Assembly: GCA_035708065.1 (NCBI GenBank)
Contig: DASSTC010000078.1
Location: forward strand, 1 to 19,375
Length of the DNA stretch: 19,375 bases
Direction of reading: 5' to 3'
DNA from: JAICUY01 sp035708065
Lineage (GTDB): Bacteria; Chloroflexota; Limnocylindria; QHBO01
The position numbers and the translations under genes were made by a program. This document shows, one piece after another, positions 1 to 7,350 of the stretch (within the stretch, counting starts at the first letter, position 1; each line of letters opens with the position of its first letter). The notes under the pieces were generated by a model that worked only from the letters and a program-made list of their open reading frames with translations, ran no database searches and was not told where the DNA came from.

Positions 1-774
1 GCCGGCCAGGATCAGCGGATCGGTCCAGCCGCGCTCGCCGGAGAGGGTGAGGGCGCCAACGCCGGCCAGCAGGGCGATCGACAACAGCGCGGCACCGGGC
101 AGGTCGATCCGTGCGCGCAGCCGCGGCGTCTCGACACCGCCCGCCACGACGTAGATCAGCAGCATCGTCACGATCGCGATCGGCACGTTCAGGAAGAAGA
201 TCCACTGCCATGGCGCTATGTGGATGCCGGGGATCGGCAGGTGCACGTTGAGCAGCACCCACGCCCCGTAGACCGGGCCGACGGCCATGCCGACGAACGT
301 CGCCGCGCCCTCGACGCCCAGGGCGGCCGCCCGGGTGCGACCGGCGAACAGGTGGCTGGCCAGGCTCATCGACAGCGGGACGAGGGCGCCGCCGCCGAAG
401 CCCTGGACGACACGCGCCGCGATCAGCGCATCCAGGCCACGGTCCGGCCCGGCGTACGGGGCGAGCCCGGCGCCGAGGCTGCCGATGCTGAAGAGCACCA
501 GCGCGCCGACGTACAGCCGCCGCGCACCCCACAGGTCGGCGGCGCGCCCGGCGAGCGGCATGGCCACCAGGAAGGCGAGCAGGTAGGCGTTGACGATCCA
601 GCTGGCCCGAGCAAGATCCGCCCAGCCGCCGAAATCGGCAACGATCGCGGGCAGGGCGATGGCGACGACCATCAGCTCGGCGCCGGCCACCAGGACACCG
701 AGCGAGGCGGTGACGAGCACCGCCCAGGCGGCGATCGGATGGAGCCGGACGGTCGGCTGCGCGGGGATCCTCAC
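1..774 (-). CDS. DHA2-type MFS drug exporter, N-terminal part (gene runs off the left edge)
   Basis: The visible 258 residues are the N-terminal half of a proton-driven MFS exporter of the EmrB/QacA (DHA2, 14-helix) group, acting in the cytoplasmic membrane. TM1 (about 14-34) leads into GAELMVVAIALPAI, the family's first-helix signature, with Glu where Asp is usual. The loop 2-3 motif A is visible as AGRAADLWGARR (75-86). VGMAVGPVYGAW (161-172) is motif C, typical of antiporters. PWQWIFFLNVPIAI (188-201) is the DHA2 block before helix 7. I chose the GTG at 774 because its first bases overlap the stop of the upstream permease as GTGA, which suggests translational coupling. It is the third gene of an operon with a degenerate ABC ATPase and a permease-like protein. 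The substrate cannot be predicted. The C-terminal half lies outside the window. Confidence 0.9.
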   Translation of the reverse strand, partial: MRIPAQPTVRLHPIAAWAVLVTASLGVLVAGAELMVVAIALPAIVADFGGWADLARASWIVNAYLLAFLVAMPLAGRAADLWGARRLYVGALVLFSIGSLGAGLAPYAGPDRGLDALIAARVVQGFGGGALVPLSMSLASHLFAGRTRAAALGVEGAATFVGMAVGPVYGAWVLLNVHLPIPGIHIAPWQWIFFLNVPIAIVTMLLIYVVAGGVETPRLRARIDLPGAALLSIALLAGVGALTLSGERGWTDPLILAG

Positions 775-1466
775 AGGTCGACGCGCTGCAGGAAGGCGGC
801 CGCCGCAACCGTCAGCATGGCGATGGCGACCAACGCAGCGCCGGTTGCCTGGAGGGCCGCAGCGATCGGTCGCTCGGCGCTGCCGATGCTCGCCAGCAGC
901 GCAAACCCGCCAGTCGGCAGTGGCAGCGAGACCGGCACGGCGAACGCAAGCAGCGCCACGCCGAGCGCAACAAGTCCGGCCAGCGACGCGGCGCGCCACG
1001 GGGGCAGCAGCGTGCCGGCCGTCACGCCAAGCGCCACCGCGAGGAACCATCCCGCCGCGGCGGCCAGGATCGCGAAGCCGAACGCGGTCGCCGGCCCCGG
1101 CGCCGTGGCGAGCGTGAGCCAGGCGATCAGCGCCGAGACAACGATGCCGGCGGCGACCGGCACCACGAATGCCGACAGCCAGGCGAGCAGCAGCGAGCTG
1201 CGCGGGACGGCGCGCACGGTGAGCCACGCGGCCGGTCCGCGGCGCAGGTCCGACGCGACGTTGTGCGCCGCCGCGCCCGCCCCGATCGCCGACGAGAGCG
1301 CCAGCGCCACGCCGTAGACCGCCGTCCCCGGCAGCGCGGGCGCGACGACCGACGCGACGACCACCGCCAGCGCGCTGCCCAGCAGTGCCGTGAGCACGAG
1401 AAGCAGGCGGAAGCTCATCCACAGCTCGCGCAGATCGAGGCTGACGAGCGTCACGAACGCGATCAC
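771..1466 (-). CDS. ABC permease-like integral membrane protein
   Basis: This 231-residue protein is almost entirely hydrophobic, with about six predicted transmembrane segments (roughly 20-43, 50-68, 92-116, 126-150, 155-178 and 205-226) and short charged loops such as SDLRRGPAAW after the second helix. It is shorter than typical ABC-2 permeases. It resembles the membrane partner of a simple two-component ABC system, which is an inference mainly from the adjoining ATPase gene. The GTG start at 1466 overlaps the ATPase stop by four bases (GTGA), and its own stop overlaps the GTG of the MFS gene in the same way, so all three genes are probably translationally coupled. No family-specific motif allows a substrate to be named, and a non-ABC membrane protein remains possible. 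Confidence 0.75.
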   Translation of the reverse strand: MIAFVTLVSLDLRELWMSFRLLLVLTALLGSALAVVVASVVAPALPGTAVYGVALALSSAIGAGAAAHNVASDLRRGPAAWLTVRAVPRSSLLLAWLSAFVVPVAAGIVVSALIAWLTLATAPGPATAFGFAILAAAAGWFLAVALGVTAGTLLPPWRAASLAGLVALGVALLAFAVPVSLPLPTGGFALLASIGSAERPIAAALQATGAALVAIAMLTVAAAAFLQRVDL

Positions 1467-2251
1467 CCGGCCCGCGGCGCAGGCGCGAGCGACTCGATGC
1501 CACGCATCGACAACCCGAATCCCTGCCGGTCCAGCTCGGCAAGCGGCACGCTGACCGTCACGCGACCGTCGCGCAGCATGACGACGTGGTTCACCAGCCC
1601 CGCCTCGCTCGACGGGTAGCGGCTGGCGAGGAGCAGCGTCTGCCGAGGACCCGACTCACCGATCAGCCGCAGCCGCTCCTCGGGCTCGACGGCACGCAGC
1701 GGCTCGTCGAGCAGCAGGACCTCCGGGTCGGTGAGCCGCGCTGCGGCGAGGGCGACGCGCTCGGCCACCGCCGGGCCACCGCGCCGGATCGGCCGATCGG
1801 CGACGTCGGCCAGTCCGTGGTGCTCGAGCGAGGCATCGACCAGCCGCGCCAGCGGCGCGCCACCGAGCTCGGCCAGCTCGCCAGCGAGGCGCAGCGCTTC
1901 GCGCGGCGACAACCAGGGATGGATGCTGGCACGCGGCCCGACGTAACCCACGCGGCGTGCCCAGCCGGCAGCGCCGGCATCGGCACGGGACAGGCCGGCG
2001 AGCAGGATGCGGCCGTGATCGGCCCGCGCGATGCCGGCCAGGATGCGCAGCAGCAGCGATGCGGAACCCTCCGGTCGCGAAACGATCAGCAAGCGGGCGC
2101 CGACCGGGACGCTGAGGTCGACTCCGGCGAGGAGTCGCTCGCCGCCCTCGCTGCGCCGCACGTCCTCGCAGCGCACCGCCGTCGGGCGCAGCAGCCGCAC
2201 GGAGCGGGACGCCCACAGGGCATCGCGCGAGGAGACCGTCACGCGCGCCAA
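1463..2251 (-). CDS. ABC transporter ATP-binding protein with degenerate nucleotide site
   Basis: The 262 residues follow the ABC nucleotide-binding fold from an opening strand (about 26-50) to DHGRILLAG (78-86), the helical subdomain (111-155), a signature region and Walker B. Key residues are missing. The P-loop reads IVSRPEGSASLLLRIL (56-71), with no Gly-Lys-Ser/Thr. The signature is RRGGP (156-160) instead of LSGGQ. The Q-loop lacks an evident Gln (VGYVGPRAS). The switch His is replaced (LASRYPSSEA, 208-217). Walker B with the catalytic Glu is kept (EVLLLDEP, 177-184). This points to a regulatory or non-hydrolysing subunit, or a half-site needing a partner. The frame is intact, so it is not a simple pseudogene. 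The start is uncertain: TTG at 2251 or GTG at 2242, neither with a clear ribosome site. It is the first gene of the minus-strand operon. Confidence 0.85.
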   Translation of the reverse strand: MARVTVSSRDALWASRSVRLLRPTAVRCEDVRRSEGGERLLAGVDLSVPVGARLLIVSRPEGSASLLLRILAGIARADHGRILLAGLSRADAGAAGWARRVGYVGPRASIHPWLSPREALRLAGELAELGGAPLARLVDASLEHHGLADVADRPIRRGGPAVAERVALAAARLTDPEVLLLDEPLRAVEPEERLRLIGESGPRQTLLLASRYPSSEAGLVNHVVMLRDGRVTVSVPLAELDRQGFGLSMRGIESLAPAPRAG

Positions 2252-2265
2252 TCTAGCACGGCGCC

Positions 2266-2295
2266 TTGACGCCTCCGGGGTCGAGCAGATAGCAT
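2266..2295 (+). promoter_or_regulatory. Probable sigma70-type promoter of the arsR-phosphatidylinositol operon
   Basis: TTGACG (2266-2271) and TAGCAT (2290-2295) are separated by 18 bp. They match the -35 and -10 consensus at 5/6 and 4/6 positions. The site lies in the 88-bp gap between divergent genes, about 45 bp upstream of the ATG at 2340. The same TAGCAT hexamer occurs at 8686-8691 in front of the C39-like gene. The promoter is predicted from sequence only. Confidence 0.45.
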
Positions 2296-2308
2296 AAGCA
2301 ACCGCTTA
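2295..2308. promoter_or_regulatory. Palindromic operator-like site overlapping the predicted transcription start
   Basis: TAAGC-AACC-GCTTA is a perfect 5+5 bp inverted repeat with a 4-bp spacer. It begins at the last base of the predicted -10 box and covers the expected start of transcription. ArsR-family dimers bind short AT-containing inverted repeats in such positions, so autoregulation by the adjoining ArsR protein is the natural reading. This is an inference from position and symmetry. Confidence 0.4.
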
Positions 2309-2339
2309 CATAAATCCGCATTTGATAAAGATCGACTGC

Positions 2340-2699
2340 ATGACGCTGCACAACCCCACCCCCGCGGAGCAGGATCTTCGCCGCCTCCGGACGCTCTACC
2401 GGGCGCTCGGCGACGAGAGCCGGCTGCGCATCACCGGCGTCCTGGCCGAGTTCGGACCGATGCCGGTCAACGAGCTGGCCTCGCGCGTCGGCCTGTCGCA
2501 GCCGCTCATCAGCTGGCACCTTCGCATCATGCGACTGGCCGGCCTGATCGACACGCGGCGCCAGGGACGCATCGTCATCTGCCGGCTGCGCATCGCCGCG
2601 TTCGAGGAGCTGCACGAGGCCGAGGCGCGCCTGATCGGCGGCACCACCGGCATCACCGCGGCGAGCACCAGTGCGGGAGAGCTGCCGGATGTCGGCTAG
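2340..2699 (+). CDS. ArsR-family winged-helix transcriptional regulator
   Basis: This 119-residue protein has the compact ArsR winged-helix fold. An N-terminal dimerisation helix (LRRLRTLYRALGDESRLRI) carries the ArsR hallmark ALGDESRLRI. The helix-turn-helix is VNELASRVGLSQPLISWHL, and the recognition helix is followed by the wing (DTRRQGRIVICRL). No paired-cysteine metal site is visible, so it is probably not a classical arsenic or heavy-metal sensor, and its ligand is unknown. I prefer the ATG at 2340 to the in-frame TTG at 2322, which has no ribosome site. Its stop overlaps the start of the next gene by 11 bp, so it is probably the first gene of the phosphatidylinositol operon. It lies next to a palindrome suited to self-repression and could also influence the divergent ABC/MFS operon. 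Confidence 0.88.
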   Translation: MTLHNPTPAEQDLRRLRTLYRALGDESRLRITGVLAEFGPMPVNELASRVGLSQPLISWHLRIMRLAGLIDTRRQGRIVICRLRIAAFEELHEAEARLIGGTTGITAASTSAGELPDVG

Positions 2700-3387
2700 C
2701 GGCTCGCGCGCTCATGACCTCGGCCGCGGGGATTCGCTCGTTCCTGCCTGGGTCAAGGAGGCGGGACGCTCGATCCTGGCGCCGGTCGTCCGGCTGGCCA
2801 TCGCGCTCCACCTGACGCCGAACGCCATCACGGTGATCGGCCTGCTCATCGTGACCGCTGCGGCCGCGGTGCTGCTCACCGGGCAGCTGCTCCTCGCGGC
2901 GGCGATCGTCACCGCCGGATCGGCGCTCGACGCGGTCGACGGCGCGCTGGCACGCGCCAACGGCGGCGGGACCGCATTCGGCAGCTTCCTCGACTCCACG
3001 CTCGACCGAGCGGGCGAGGCAATCCTGTATACCGGCATCGCCGGTTACTTCCTCCGCTTCAGCGACGACCCGACCTGGCCCGTGCTGGCCACGCTCGCCG
3101 CGCTCGGCGGATCGTTCATGGTCAGCTACTCCCGGGCGCGCGCCGAGGGGATCGGGCTGACCGCCGCCGTCGGCCTCGCCCCGCGGACCGAGCGCCTCGT
3201 GCTCATCGTGGCGGGCATCGCACTGGCCGGCATCGGCGTCGGCATCGGTCTCATCGGCGCGATCATCATCATCGCCGTCCTGACGGTCATGACCGTCATC
3301 CAGCGGATCTGGCACGTCCGGGCGCTCGCGGAAGCGCAGGCGCCGGCATCGGTCAGGGCGGACAACACTCCAAAGGAGAAGGCATAG
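2689..3387 (+). CDS. pgsA: CDP-alcohol phosphatidyltransferase, probable phosphatidylinositol-phosphate synthase
   Basis: This 232-residue membrane enzyme has the complete CDP-alcohol phosphatidyltransferase signature in residues 81-106: D81..D84-G85..A88-R89, eight residues, G98...D102...D106. These Asp residues bind the divalent metals and CDP. HLTPNAITVIGLL (41-53) and VSYSRARAEGIGL are further family features. Several TM helices follow. The family moves a phosphatidyl group from CDP-diacylglycerol to an alcohol. I infer inositol-1-phosphate as acceptor because the next gene makes it, as with mycobacterial PgsA1. A phosphatidylglycerol-phosphate synthase is the main alternative. The ATG at 2689 was chosen over an upstream GTG because GGGAGA precedes it by 8 nt. 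A strong AAAGGAG for the next gene lies in the last codons. Confidence 0.88.
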   Translation: MSASGSRAHDLGRGDSLVPAWVKEAGRSILAPVVRLAIALHLTPNAITVIGLLIVTAAAAVLLTGQLLLAAAIVTAGSALDAVDGALARANGGGTAFGSFLDSTLDRAGEAILYTGIAGYFLRFSDDPTWPVLATLAALGGSFMVSYSRARAEGIGLTAAVGLAPRTERLVLIVAGIALAGIGVGIGLIGAIIIIAVLTVMTVIQRIWHVRALAEAQAPASVRADNTPKEKA

Positions 3388-3388
3388 C

Positions 3389-4642
3389 GTGGCAGACAAG
3401 AACGGCAAGAACGCGACGAACGGAACGCGACGCAATGACGGCAAGGTGCGCGTCGCGATCGTGGGCACGGGCAACTGCGCGAGCAGCCTGGTGCAGGGCC
3501 GCTACTACTACGAGAACGCCAAGGACGGCGACTTCATCCCGGGACTGATGCACGTCAACCTGGGCGGCTACCACATCCGCGACATCGAGTTCGTCGCCGC
3601 GTTCGACGTCGACAAGGAGAAGGTCGGCAAGGACCTCTCCGAGGCGATCTTCTCCGGGCAGAACAACACCTACAAGTTCGCCGACGTGCCGCACACCGGC
3701 GTGACGGTCGAGCGCGGCATGACCCTCGACGGCCTGGGCAAGTACCTCTCCGAGGTCATCGAGCCGGCGCCCGGGTCGACGGCCGACGTGATCGGCATCC
3801 TCAAGGAGCGCCAGGTCGACGTGATGGTCAGCTACCTGCCGGTCGGCAGCGAGGCGGCCACGAAGTGGTACGTCGAGCAGGCCCTCCAGGCGGGCGTGGC
3901 GTTCGTGAATGCCATCCCGGTGTTCATCGGTCGCGAGCCGTACTGGCAGCGGCGCTTCGCCGAGGCCGGGCTGCCGATCATCGGCGACGACATCAAGTCG
4001 CAGGTCGGCGCTACGATCACCCACCGCGTCCTGACCCGCCTGTTCATGGACCGCGGCGTGAAGATCGACCGCACCTACCAGCTGAACTTCGGCGGCAACA
4101 CCGACTTCCTGAACATGCTCGAGCGCGAGCGGCTCGAGTCGAAGAAGATCAGCAAGACGAACGCCGTGACGAGCATGATCGACTACGAGATCGCCGATGA
4201 CGACGTGCACGTCGGCCCCTCGGACTTCGTGCCGTGGCTCAAGGACCGCAAGTGGTGCCACATCCGCATGGAGGGCACGACCTACGGCGACGTGCCGCTC
4301 AATATGGAGCTCAAGCTCGAAGTCTGGGACTCGCCGAACAGCGCCGGCGTGATCACCGATGCCCTGCGCTGCGCCAAGCTCGGCCTGGACCGTGGCCTGG
4401 CGGGCACCCTGGTGGCCCCGTCGAGCTACTTCATGAAGAGCCCACCGATCCAGATCCACGACGACATCGCCCACAACCGGGTCGAGGCGTTCATCCGGGG
4501 CGAGGACAACGAGGTCCTGGACGGCACACAGAAGCAGAGCCGGCGGTCGCTCAAGCACGTTTCGCCGAAGAGCGCGCCGAAGGCGGCCGACAGCGCGGCG
4601 AATGCGGAGCCGGAGCCGGCGGCCATCTCGGTCGGTAAGTAG
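3389..4642 (+). CDS. ino1: Inositol-3-phosphate synthase
   Basis: This soluble NAD-dependent enzyme cyclises glucose-6-phosphate to 1D-myo-inositol 3-phosphate, the first step to inositol lipids. It closely resembles the actinobacterial form. The Rossmann motif is VAIVGTGNCASSL (22-34). Other conserved blocks are SYLPVGSEAATKWY, GDDIKSQVGAT, LNFGGNTDFLNM (about 232-243), the catalytic-lysine stretch KKISKTNAVTS, and WDSPNSAGVITDALRCAKL (about 313-330). At 417 residues it is about 50 longer than the mycobacterial enzyme, owing to a Lys/Asn-rich N-terminus (1-18) and a low-complexity Ala/Pro/Glu tail after about 375. The GTG start at 3389 sits one base after the pgsA stop with AAAGGAG at 3372-3378, indicating one operon. 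The activity assignment is strong. Coupling to phosphatidylinositol rather than another inositol product is inferred from the neighbours. Confidence 0.95.
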   Translation: MADKNGKNATNGTRRNDGKVRVAIVGTGNCASSLVQGRYYYENAKDGDFIPGLMHVNLGGYHIRDIEFVAAFDVDKEKVGKDLSEAIFSGQNNTYKFADVPHTGVTVERGMTLDGLGKYLSEVIEPAPGSTADVIGILKERQVDVMVSYLPVGSEAATKWYVEQALQAGVAFVNAIPVFIGREPYWQRRFAEAGLPIIGDDIKSQVGATITHRVLTRLFMDRGVKIDRTYQLNFGGNTDFLNMLERERLESKKISKTNAVTSMIDYEIADDDVHVGPSDFVPWLKDRKWCHIRMEGTTYGDVPLNMELKLEVWDSPNSAGVITDALRCAKLGLDRGLAGTLVAPSSYFMKSPPIQIHDDIAHNRVEAFIRGEDNEVLDGTQKQSRRSLKHVSPKSAPKAADSAANAEPEPAAISVGK

Positions 4643-4650
4643 CACGAGCC

Positions 4651-4671
4651 CTCCGGCGATAATGGCCGGAG
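4651..4671 (+). promoter_or_regulatory. Intercistronic hairpin overlapping the ribosome site of the next gene
   Basis: CTCCGGC (4651-4657) and GCCGGAG (4665-4671) form a perfect 7-bp stem around a 7-base loop. The 3' arm contains the CGGAG Shine-Dalgarno of the ATG at 4679. No U-run follows, so it is more likely to tune translation or mRNA stability than to terminate. No function has been shown. Confidence 0.45.
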
Positions 4672-4678
4672 CGTGGAC

Positions 4679-5698
4679 ATGACCGACCGCGCGGGAGCCC
4701 TTCCCGCGACGCGCGAGACGCGCAACCAGAAGGCATCTCCCGTCGAGCGCTCCCACGAGCGTCGGCGGGAGCTCCTCACCTACTGGGCCTATCGGCTCGG
4801 CGAGCGGGTGCTCGAGTCGCTGCCGCGACCGTTCCTGCTGCGCGCCGCGAGCGCGGTCGGCAACGTCGCCTACGATCTCGCCGGATCGAAGCGCGCGCTG
4901 CTCCACGAGAACCTGGGGCACGCGCTCGGGCGTCGCGCGGACGACCGCCGGGTGAAGCAGGCGGCGCGGCGCGCGTTCCGCAACTACGCCAAGTACCTGG
5001 TCGACATGATGCGCATGGGGGGCATGACCGAGCGCGACGTCGAGCAGCTGGTGGTCATCGACAACGTCGAGTGCCTGGCCGATGCGCGAGTCGGCGGCGA
5101 CAGGGGCATCCTGCTCTGCACGGTTCATGTCGGCGGCATGGACCTCATCGCGCCGGCGCTCAGCAAGCTCGGCGAGAAGCTGCACGTGGTCGCCGACGAC
5201 ACGACCTACGGCCGCCTGTACGACCACCTCAAGGCGGTCCGGGCGCAGCACGGCCTGTTCCTCATCGGCTGGCGCAACCTGCGCGGCCTGTTCCGCGTGC
5301 TGCGTGACGGTGAGAACCTCGTCTTGTTCTGCGACGGCGGCTACCGGCGCGGCGACGTCCCGGTCGAGCTCCTGGGCGAGGCAACCACCTTCCCGGTCGG
5401 TCCGGCCAGCCTCTCGGCCCGGACCGGCGCGCCGATGCTGCCGGTGCACTGCCGCCGCACGGCGTCCGACACGTTCGTCGCGCGTGGGCTGCCGCTGATC
5501 CGTGCGGCCGACGACTCGCCGGCGGAAACGTACCGCGCGACGCAGGCGCTCGCGGACGCGCTCGGTGCCGTCATTGCCGAGGATCCGGGCCAGTGGTACA
5601 TGTTCCGTCCCGTCTGGCCACAGACCGATGCCGACCGTGCGCAGGCGCGGGCGGCGCTCGCCGCTGCCCGCCGTGGCGACGACTGGTCCAGGCCGTAG
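4679..5698 (+). CDS. LpxL/PatA-type lysophospholipid acyltransferase (first of two)
   Basis: This 339-residue protein belongs to the LPLAT family of LpxL/HtrB and PatA, membrane-associated enzymes that acylate glycolipids. The catalytic HX4D is CTVHVGGMD, with H150 and D155. The downstream blocks LVLFCDGGYRRGDVPVEL and TFPVGPASLSARTGAPMLPV are the typical substrate-binding segment, and QWYMFRPVW near the C-terminus is the usual closing motif. A charged N-terminal extension (1-35) precedes the first conserved helix. The ATG at 4679 is preferred over the GTG at 4673 because CGGAG lies 7 nt upstream of it. The gene follows ino1 by 36 bp and precedes a second, different LPLAT. In mycobacteria a PatA acylates phosphatidylinositol mannosides, so this enzyme or its neighbour probably acylates an inositol glycolipid. 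The exact acceptor is unknown. Confidence 0.88.
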   Translation: MTDRAGALPATRETRNQKASPVERSHERRRELLTYWAYRLGERVLESLPRPFLLRAASAVGNVAYDLAGSKRALLHENLGHALGRRADDRRVKQAARRAFRNYAKYLVDMMRMGGMTERDVEQLVVIDNVECLADARVGGDRGILLCTVHVGGMDLIAPALSKLGEKLHVVADDTTYGRLYDHLKAVRAQHGLFLIGWRNLRGLFRVLRDGENLVLFCDGGYRRGDVPVELLGEATTFPVGPASLSARTGAPMLPVHCRRTASDTFVARGLPLIRAADDSPAETYRATQALADALGAVIAEDPGQWYMFRPVWPQTDADRAQARAALAAARRGDDWSRP

Positions 5699-5704
5699 GA
5701 GCGG

Positions 5705-6604
5705 ATGGGCTCGAGGATCGCCCTGCGCGTCGGCCTGGGGCTGGCCGATGCGATCGTCCCGCGGCTGCCGCGTCGAGTTGCCTATGCGCTTGCCGACCTG
5801 CTCGGCCACGCCTGGTACCGCGTGGCGCCGGCCCGCCGCGAGCTGGTCGCCTCGAACCTGCGGCGCGTCTGCCTGGCGACCGGGCGGCCAACCTCGGACC
5901 GCGCGTTTCGGTCACTCGTCGATCGCGCGTTCGTGGAGCACGCGCGCTACTACCTCGAGATGCTGCGCTCGCCGCACTTCCCGCTCGAGCGGATCGACCG
6001 GATCGTGCGCGTCGACGATTGGCCGGCCTTCGAGGCAGTCCTGAGCTCGGGACCGACCGTGCTGGTCAGCGCGCACATCGGGAACTTCGAGCCGTTCGGC
6101 GCGTACCTCGCGGCGCACGGCTTCCGCGCGGTGGCGCCGGTGGAGGAGATCGAGCCTGTCGAGCTGTTCGAGTTCCTGCGTGCCCACCGTGGCAGCGGAC
6201 GAGGGGTGGACGTCGTCCCGCTGTCGCGCTCACGCCGCCCGATGCTCGATGCGCTGCGGCGCGGCGGCGTGGTCGGCCTGGTCGCGGACCGTGACCTGTC
6301 CGGCGAAGGGCTCCTGCTCGAGATGTTCGGCGCGCCGGTCACGGTGCCCGAAGGCCCGGCGACGCTGGCCGTGCTCACCGGTGCGTCGGTGATCGTCGGT
6401 CGCTGTCTGCGCGTCGCCCCGGAACGGTTCGAGGTGACCGGCTCGCAGGTCGCCTGGTCGCCGAGCGGCGACCGGCGCGCCGACATCGAAGCGCTCACCC
6501 GGCGGCTGGCCGCGGCGATGGAGGCGGACATCGCCGTCGCACCGGAACAGTGGTTCGCCGCCTTCCAGCCGTTCTGGCGCGAACCTGGCGAAACCACCGC
6601 ATGA
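5705..6604 (+). CDS. PatA-like glycolipid acyltransferase (second of two)
   Basis: This is a 299-residue LPLAT-family enzyme with the PatA/LpxL layout. The catalytic HX4E is SAHIGNFE (H124, E129). LVADRDLSGEGLLLEMFG and TVPEGPATLAVLTGASVIV form the acceptor/acyl-donor region, and EQWFAAFQPFW ends the domain. The neighbourhood parallels the mycobacterial pgsA1-patA-pimA arrangement, so this is the better match to phosphatidylinositol mannoside acyltransferase, which adds a fatty acid to the mannose of PIM. That specificity is inferred. The ATG at 5705 has AGGAG overlapping the stop of the preceding gene. Its own stop overlaps the PHP gene start as ATGA. The two acyltransferases differ substantially and use HX4D versus HX4E, so they probably act on different positions and are not a recent duplication. 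Confidence 0.88.
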   Translation: MGSRIALRVGLGLADAIVPRLPRRVAYALADLLGHAWYRVAPARRELVASNLRRVCLATGRPTSDRAFRSLVDRAFVEHARYYLEMLRSPHFPLERIDRIVRVDDWPAFEAVLSSGPTVLVSAHIGNFEPFGAYLAAHGFRAVAPVEEIEPVELFEFLRAHRGSGRGVDVVPLSRSRRPMLDALRRGGVVGLVADRDLSGEGLLLEMFGAPVTVPEGPATLAVLTGASVIVGRCLRVAPERFEVTGSQVAWSPSGDRRADIEALTRRLAAAMEADIAVAPEQWFAAFQPFWREPGETTA

Positions 6605-7350
6605 GCGCGCCGCGCAGCGGGGGTGGCCGCGGTAAGGCGGACATGCACCTGCACACGCTCTACTCGGATGGAACCGCCAGCGTAAGCCAGCTCCTCGACT
6701 GGGTCGAGCAGCGGACCGATCTCGACCTGATCGCCATCACCGACCACGAGCGCATCGACGGCGCGCTCCGCGCCGCGGAGATCCACGCCGAACGCGGCTA
6801 CTCGTACGACCTGGTCGTCGGGGAGGAGATCACCACCCGGCGCGGCCACCTGCTGGCGCTGTTCCTGACCGAGCGCGTTCCGGCGTTGCGGCCGCTGCCC
6901 GAGACGCTCGAGCGCGTGCACGCGCAGGGCGGCATCGCCATCGCGGCCCATCCGATGGCGATGCTCATTCCCAGCATCGGGGAGCGGACGCTGCGCGCAC
7001 TGCACCACGATCCCGACCCGGCGCATCACCTCGATGCCGTCGAGCTGCTCAACCCGAGCACCGCCGGCCGCCTGCGCGCCGAAGCTCGGCGGCAGCTGAA
7101 CGAGGAGCTGCTGGCCCTGCCGGGCGTCGGCAACTCGGATGCGCATGTGGTCGAGGGCATCGGCACCGGCTGGACCTGGTTCCCAGGGGCGAGCGCGGCG
7201 GACTACCGGCACGCGATCGAGGCGGGAACCACCGAGCCCGACGGCGGGTTCTGGAGCCACGCCCATAACCTCGCGGTCTACCGCCGCCAGCTGCGAGCCA
7301 AGCTGCGGCATCTCGGCCATACTCTGCGACCGACAGGAGAGTGGCGATGA
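6601..7350 (+). CDS. PHP-domain metal-dependent phosphoesterase
   Basis: The 249 residues contain the full set of PHP metal ligands: KADMHLHTLYSDG (H16, H18), AITDHERIDG (about 43-52), GEEITTRRGHLLALF (about 74-88), AIAAHP, and NSDAHV (about 178). This predicts a cytoplasmic trinuclear-metal phosphatase or phosphodiesterase of the YciV/histidinol-phosphatase superfamily. The ATG at 6601 overlaps the acyltransferase stop (ATGA), and its stop overlaps the glycosyltransferase ATG in the same way, so it is embedded in the lipid operon. The pgsA/ino1 route makes phosphatidylinositol phosphate, which must lose a phosphate before PimA-type mannosylation. This enzyme is therefore a candidate for that step or for an inositol-phosphate phosphatase. 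The family assignment is firm and the substrate is a hypothesis. Confidence 0.88.
   Translation: MSAPRSGGGRGKADMHLHTLYSDGTASVSQLLDWVEQRTDLDLIAITDHERIDGALRAAEIHAERGYSYDLVVGEEITTRRGHLLALFLTERVPALRPLPETLERVHAQGGIAIAAHPMAMLIPSIGERTLRALHHDPDPAHHLDAVELLNPSTAGRLRAEARRQLNEELLALPGVGNSDAHVVEGIGTGWTWFPGASAADYRHAIEAGTTEPDGGFWSHAHNLAVYRRQLRAKLRHLGHTLRPTGEWR

Noticed and set aside
220..1317. A 365-codon plus-strand open frame at the left end
   Set aside because: The opposite strand encodes an MFS exporter and a permease with recognisable membrane topology. The plus-strand product is low-complexity.
3353..5809. An 818-codon open frame on the minus strand, antisense to ino1 and the first acyltransferase
   Set aside because: It lies opposite two genes with clear family motifs and ribosome sites. 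Its translation is low-complexity and rich in Arg, Asp, Val and His, as expected for an antisense shadow in GC-rich DNA.
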